From: Clostridia bacterium | Lineage (GTDB): Bacteria; Bacillota; Clostridia; Christensenellales; Aristaeellaceae | NCBI GenBank assembly: GCA_017537105.1 | Contig: JAFWBZ010000140.1 | Location: forward strand, 1 to 7,195 | Direction: 5' to 3' | DNA length: 7,195 nt | Part shown: positions 4,450-7,195 of the stretch, in pieces | Layout: each line of letters begins with the position of its first letter | Numbering within the stretch: position 1 is the stretch's first letter | Made by a program: the position numbers and the translations under genes | Notes under the pieces: generated by a model | The model's database searches: none | Told to the model about the DNA's origin: nothing | The model's input: only the letters and a program-made list of their open reading frames with translations

Positions 4450-6641
4450 CGCATGTTCTCCAGCCGCCAGTCCAGCGCGGACCAGCGGCGCAGGATGTGG
4501 TTGTTGTCCACCATCTGCCGCACACAGCTCTCGCGGCCCACGATCACCACCAACCGCTTGGCGCGGGTGACCGCGGTGTACAGCAGGTTCCGGGTCAGCA
4601 GCATCGGCGGGCCGGAGATCAGCGGCAGCACCACGGCGTCGAATTCGCTGCCCTGGCTCTTGTGCACGCTCATGCAATAGGCGAGCTCCAGGTCGTCCAG
4701 CAGCGTCTCGTCGTAGTCCGCCACGCGGCCGTCGTCGAACTCCACCGTCAGCGCCCGTTCCCGGCGGTCCACGGCGATGATATAGCCGATGTCCCCGTTG
4801 AACACGCCCTGGCCGTCCTCGCCGTCGCGCCGCCACTCGAGATCGTAGTTGTTGCGCACCTGCATCACCTTGTCGCCCCGGCGAAACACGGCCTGCCCGT
4901 GGGGCAGCTCCGGTACGTCCGGCTTCGGCGGGTTCAGCGCCTCCTGCAGCAGCGCGTTCAGGCTGTACACGCCGATTTCGCCCCGCTTCATGGGCGCCAT
5001 CACCTGGATGTCCCGCAGCACGTCCAGTCCCAGATAGTTCGGCAGCCGCGTCCGGACCAGCGCCACCACGGACTCTGCGGCCTGTGCGGGGGTCTCCTTC
5101 CGCTCCAGGAAGAAGTCCGTCTCCCGCGAGCGGATCACCGGGTACTCGCCCCGGTTGATGCGGTGGGCGTTGACCACGATCTGGCTCTGGCCCGCCTGGC
5201 GGAAGATCTCCGTCAGACGCACCACCCGCACGGCTTCGGCGGCGATCAGATCCCGCAGCACGTTGCCCGCGCCCACGCTGGGCAGCTGGTCCGCGTCTCC
5301 CACCAGGATGAGTCGCGTGCCGGGCCGAAGCGCCTCCAGCAGCGAGTGCATGAGAAAGATGTCCACCATGGACATCTCGTCCACGATCACGATGTCCGCG
5401 TCCAGCGGATTGTCCGCGTCCCGCTGAAAGCCCTGCCCCTCGCCGGTATACTCCAGCAGGCGGTGGATCGTCCGCGCCGGGCAGCCGGTGGCCTCGCTCA
5501 TGCGCTTGGCTGCGCGGCCCGTGGGTGCGCACAGCTCCACCTCACCCATCCGCCGCAGAAGGCGGATGATCAGGTTGATGGAGGTGGTCTTTCCGGTGCC
5601 AGGACCGCCGGTGATGATGCAGATGCCCTCCCGGGCCGCCGCCAGCGCCGCCTCGCGCTGCTGGTCGCACAGTTCGACGCCCTCGGACCGCTCGTATTCC
5701 GCGATCATCTCCGCAAGATCGCCCTCGGGAATGCGCGACGGGCGGATGCTCTTCAGCTGCCGCAGCAGCAGCCGGGAGGTCTCGGTCTCCGCCCGGTGGT
5801 AGCGGGGCAGGTACACGGCGTCGTCCTCCCGCACCCGCTCCGCGATCAGCTGGTTCTCGAGAATCAGCGCGCGCAGCTCCCGGTCCACCAGCGCCCGATC
5901 CGCGCCCAGCAGCTCCACCGCCTGGGCGGCCAGCCGCTCCATGGGCAGATACATGTGGCCCATGGCGTTCGCCGCCTCCGACAGCGCAAACTTGATGCCG
6001 CTGCGGATGCGGAATTCGGACTCCCGCCCGAAGCCCATGCGCATGGCGATGTCGTCCGCCGTGCGGAAGCCGACGCCCTGAATCTCATCCACCAGCCGAT
6101 AGGGGTTGTCGCGCAGCACGCGTTCGGTGCTGTCGCCGAAGGCCCGGTAGACCTTCATGGACAGCGCGGGGGACAGGCCGTACTCCTGGAGAAAGATCAG
6201 CGTGTTGCGCATGCCGTTCTGGACCGCGAAGGACTCCGCGATCATGGCCGCCCGCTTGGGTCCGATGCCCGGCACCTCCGTCAGCCGTTCCGGCTCGGAT
6301 TCCAGCACGTCCAGCGCCCGTGCGCCGAAGTAGGCCACGATTTGCTTCGCCGTGGCCGGGCCGACGCCCTTCACCAGGCCCGAGCCGAGGAACTTCTCCA
6401 CGCCGCTCTTCGTCTCCGGGCGGGTAGTCTCGTAGCCAGAGACCTTGATCTGCTGTCCGTAGTCCCGGTGCTCGGTCAGCTCGCCGTCGAATATGGCGTG
6501 CTCGCCCGCGGACAAAAACGGCATCACGCCCACGGCGGAGATGCTGCCGCGGCTGCCGTCCAGGCGGACGGACGCCACCGTCCATCCGTTGACATCGTTG
6601 CGAAACACGATGCTGTCCACCGTTCCTTCAAACTTCGACAT
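4446..6641 (-). CDS. recD2: RecD2-type ATP-dependent 5'-3' DNA helicase (RecD/TraA family)
   Basis: Superfamily 1B helicase that unwinds DNA 5' to 3' without RecB or RecC and acts in repair and replication-fork tolerance. At 731 residues it matches the usual RecD2 length (about 720-750). The N-terminal OB-like region (1-75, opening MSKFEGTVDSIVF) is the RecD2-specific extension. Helix-hairpin-helix segments follow at GLVKGVGPATAKQIV (88-102) and LTEVPGIGPKRAAMI (120-134). Motor motifs: Walker A GGPGTGKT (345-352), motif Ia CAPTGRAAKRM (371-381), Walker B VIVDEMSMVD (418-427), motif III GDADQLPSVGAGNVL (448-462), motif IV LTEIFRQ (476-482), motif V SVHKSQGSEF (658-667), motif VI LLYTAVTRAK (686-695). 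All catalytic residues look intact. ATG 6641 is chosen because AGAGGA lies 7 bases upstream and homologues start there; an in-frame extension to 6779 would run through the hairpins and into coaX. The stop overlaps the comFC start. Confidence 0.96.
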   Translation of the reverse strand: MSKFEGTVDSIVFRNDVNGWTVASVRLDGSRGSISAVGVMPFLSAGEHAIFDGELTEHRDYGQQIKVSGYETTRPETKSGVEKFLGSGLVKGVGPATAKQIVAYFGARALDVLESEPERLTEVPGIGPKRAAMIAESFAVQNGMRNTLIFLQEYGLSPALSMKVYRAFGDSTERVLRDNPYRLVDEIQGVGFRTADDIAMRMGFGRESEFRIRSGIKFALSEAANAMGHMYLPMERLAAQAVELLGADRALVDRELRALILENQLIAERVREDDAVYLPRYHRAETETSRLLLRQLKSIRPSRIPEGDLAEMIAEYERSEGVELCDQQREAALAAAREGICIITGGPGTGKTTSINLIIRLLRRMGEVELCAPTGRAAKRMSEATGCPARTIHRLLEYTGEGQGFQRDADNPLDADIVIVDEMSMVDIFLMHSLLEALRPGTRLILVGDADQLPSVGAGNVLRDLIAAEAVRVVRLTEIFRQAGQSQIVVNAHRINRGEYPVIRSRETDFFLERKETPAQAAESVVALVRTRLPNYLGLDVLRDIQVMAPMKRGEIGVYSLNALLQEALNPPKPDVPELPHGQAVFRRGDKVMQVRNNYDLEWRRDGEDGQGVFNGDIGYIIAVDRRERALTVEFDDGRVADYDETLLDDLELAYCMSVHKSQGSEFDAVVLPLISGPPMLLTRNLLYTAVTRAKRLVVIVGRESCVRQMVDNNHILRRWSALDWRLENMR

Positions 6642-6660
6642 GGCGAATTCCTCTATATCC

Positions 6661-6673
6661 GGGCGCTGCGCCC
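6661..6673. repeat. Short palindromic hairpin just upstream of the recD2 ribosome binding site
   Basis: GGGCGCTGCGCCC is a near-perfect palindrome: 5 bp with a 3-base loop, or 6 bp around the central T. It is six bases from the recD2 Shine-Dalgarno sequence (6649-6654). It could limit ribosome access or simply reflect high GC. Confidence 0.35.
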
Positions 6674-6682
6674 AAAGCGACG

Positions 6683-6720
6683 CAGACTTTCCGACCCACC
6701 CATCGGGGCCGGAAAGTCTG
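6683..6720 (-). terminator. Hairpin in the coaX-recD2 gap (weak terminator or processing element)
   Basis: CAGACTTTCCG (6683-6693) and CGGAAAGTCTG (6710-6720) form a perfect 11-bp stem, extended by CCC/GGG after one mismatch, with an 8-base loop. It begins ten bases after the coaX stop. On the minus strand the stem is followed by CGTCGCTTTGGG, not a real U-run, so strong termination is doubtful. Partial termination or mRNA 3'-end protection would set coaX apart from recD2-comFC-trmH. Confidence 0.5.
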
Positions 6721-6730
6721 GCGTTTTCGT

Positions 6731-7195
6731 CTATCGGCTCCATGCCCGCGCGGGCACGTTCTTTTCGTAGATCAGGCACAGCCCCTTCAGCGTCAACAGG
6801 CCGTCCATCACGTCGATCACGTGGCTCTCGCCCGCCACCAGCACGGCCAGGCCGCCGGTGGCGATGACCTTCACGCCGGGCACGCCCATCTCCCGCTTCA
6901 TGCGCTCCACCAGGTAGTTGATCTGGCCGATGTAGCCGTATACGATGCCCGCCTGCATGTTGGCGATGGTGTTGCGGCCGATGACGCCCTCGGGCTTCAC
7001 CAGCTCGAACCGCGGCAGTTTCGCGGTGTTCTCGGTCAGCGCGTCCGCAGCCAGCTTCAGGCCGGGGCAGATCGCGCCGCCCAGGAATTCGCCCCGCGCG
7101 GAGATCGCGCCGAAGGACGTGGCGGTGCCGAAGTCGATGGTGATGCAGGGCCCGCCGTAGAGCTCGTAGGCGGCCACGGCGTTGGCGATGCGGTC
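6731..7195 (-). CDS. coaX: Type III pantothenate kinase, C-terminal part (5' end beyond the right edge)
   Basis: Catalyses ATP-dependent phosphorylation of pantothenate, the first step of coenzyme A synthesis; the type III enzyme is not feedback-inhibited by CoA in characterised members. The window holds 154 residues of an expected 255-260. The first visible codons, Asp-Arg-Ile-Ala-Asn, fit the GxDR motif whose Asp is the catalytic base. ITIDFGTATSF (18-28) is the ASKHA-fold phosphate motif, followed by GEFLGGAICPGL (35-46), TAKLPR (57-62), IGRNT (72-76), QAGIVYGYIGQ (81-91) and VIATGGLA (110-117). The end DGLLTLKGLCLIYEKN (131-146) is typical. It ends in TAG at 6731. The next gene downstream is recD2, 89 bases away across two hairpins. 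The promoter lies outside the window. Confidence 0.95.
   Translation of the reverse strand, partial: DRIANAVAAYELYGGPCITIDFGTATSFGAISARGEFLGGAICPGLKLAADALTENTAKLPRFELVKPEGVIGRNTIANMQAGIVYGYIGQINYLVERMKREMGVPGVKVIATGGLAVLVAGESHVIDVMDGLLTLKGLCLIYEKNVPARAWSR

Noticed and set aside
4293..6770. 825-codon plus-strand open frame opposite recD2 and comFC
   Set aside because: It is His/Arg/Gln/Ala-rich with no recognisable domain, as expected for the antisense of GC-rich coding DNA. The minus strand carries complete helicase motifs.
6642..6779. N-terminal extension of recD2 to an ATG at 6779
   Set aside because: The extra 46 residues pass through two hairpins and overlap coaX; homologues begin at the MSKFEG-like sequence, which has its own ribosome binding site.

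Overview
The window is a GC-rich stretch of ordinary bacterial chromosome. Gene content and signals suggest a high-GC member of the Bacillota (Clostridia-like): a RecD2-type helicase with no RecBC nearby, ComFC, type III pantothenate kinase, strong GGAGG-type ribosome binding sites and a consensus sigma-A promoter. This placement is inference; nothing in the window fixes genus or species. I see no CRISPR array, transposon, phage gene, tRNA or rRNA.

Layout. Bases 1-845 (+) hold the C-terminal two thirds of an NCS2-family uracil permease. The frame is open to the left edge except for an amber codon at 12-14, at a position where homologues normally read straight through. Bases 846-1195 are non-coding but rich in signals: a terminator-like hairpin, a long imperfect inverted repeat, a perfect TTGACA-17-TATAAT promoter and a leader that can fold on a stem of up to 15 bp. 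Bases 1196-2878 (+) encode an AGCS-family sodium:alanine/glycine symporter with an unusual N-terminus: an apparent signal peptide followed by an acidic, 11-residue-periodic segment. A strong bidirectional terminator (2908-2951) separates it from a convergent minus-strand block.

The minus-strand block reads right to left: type III pantothenate kinase (coaX, cut by the right edge), a gap with two hairpins, recD2, comFC (ATGA overlap with recD2) and a SpoU/TrmH-family RNA 2'-O-methyltransferase. Tight spacing after the coaX gap suggests recD2-comFC-trmH are co-transcribed. The products serve different housekeeping roles (CoA synthesis, DNA repair, DNA uptake, RNA modification), so this looks like a conserved neighbourhood rather than a single pathway. 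The two plus-strand genes are membrane transporters for a nucleobase and a small amino acid.

I found no clearly new system. The points most worth a second look are the structured symporter leader, the symporter's N-terminal extension and the amber codon in the permease.
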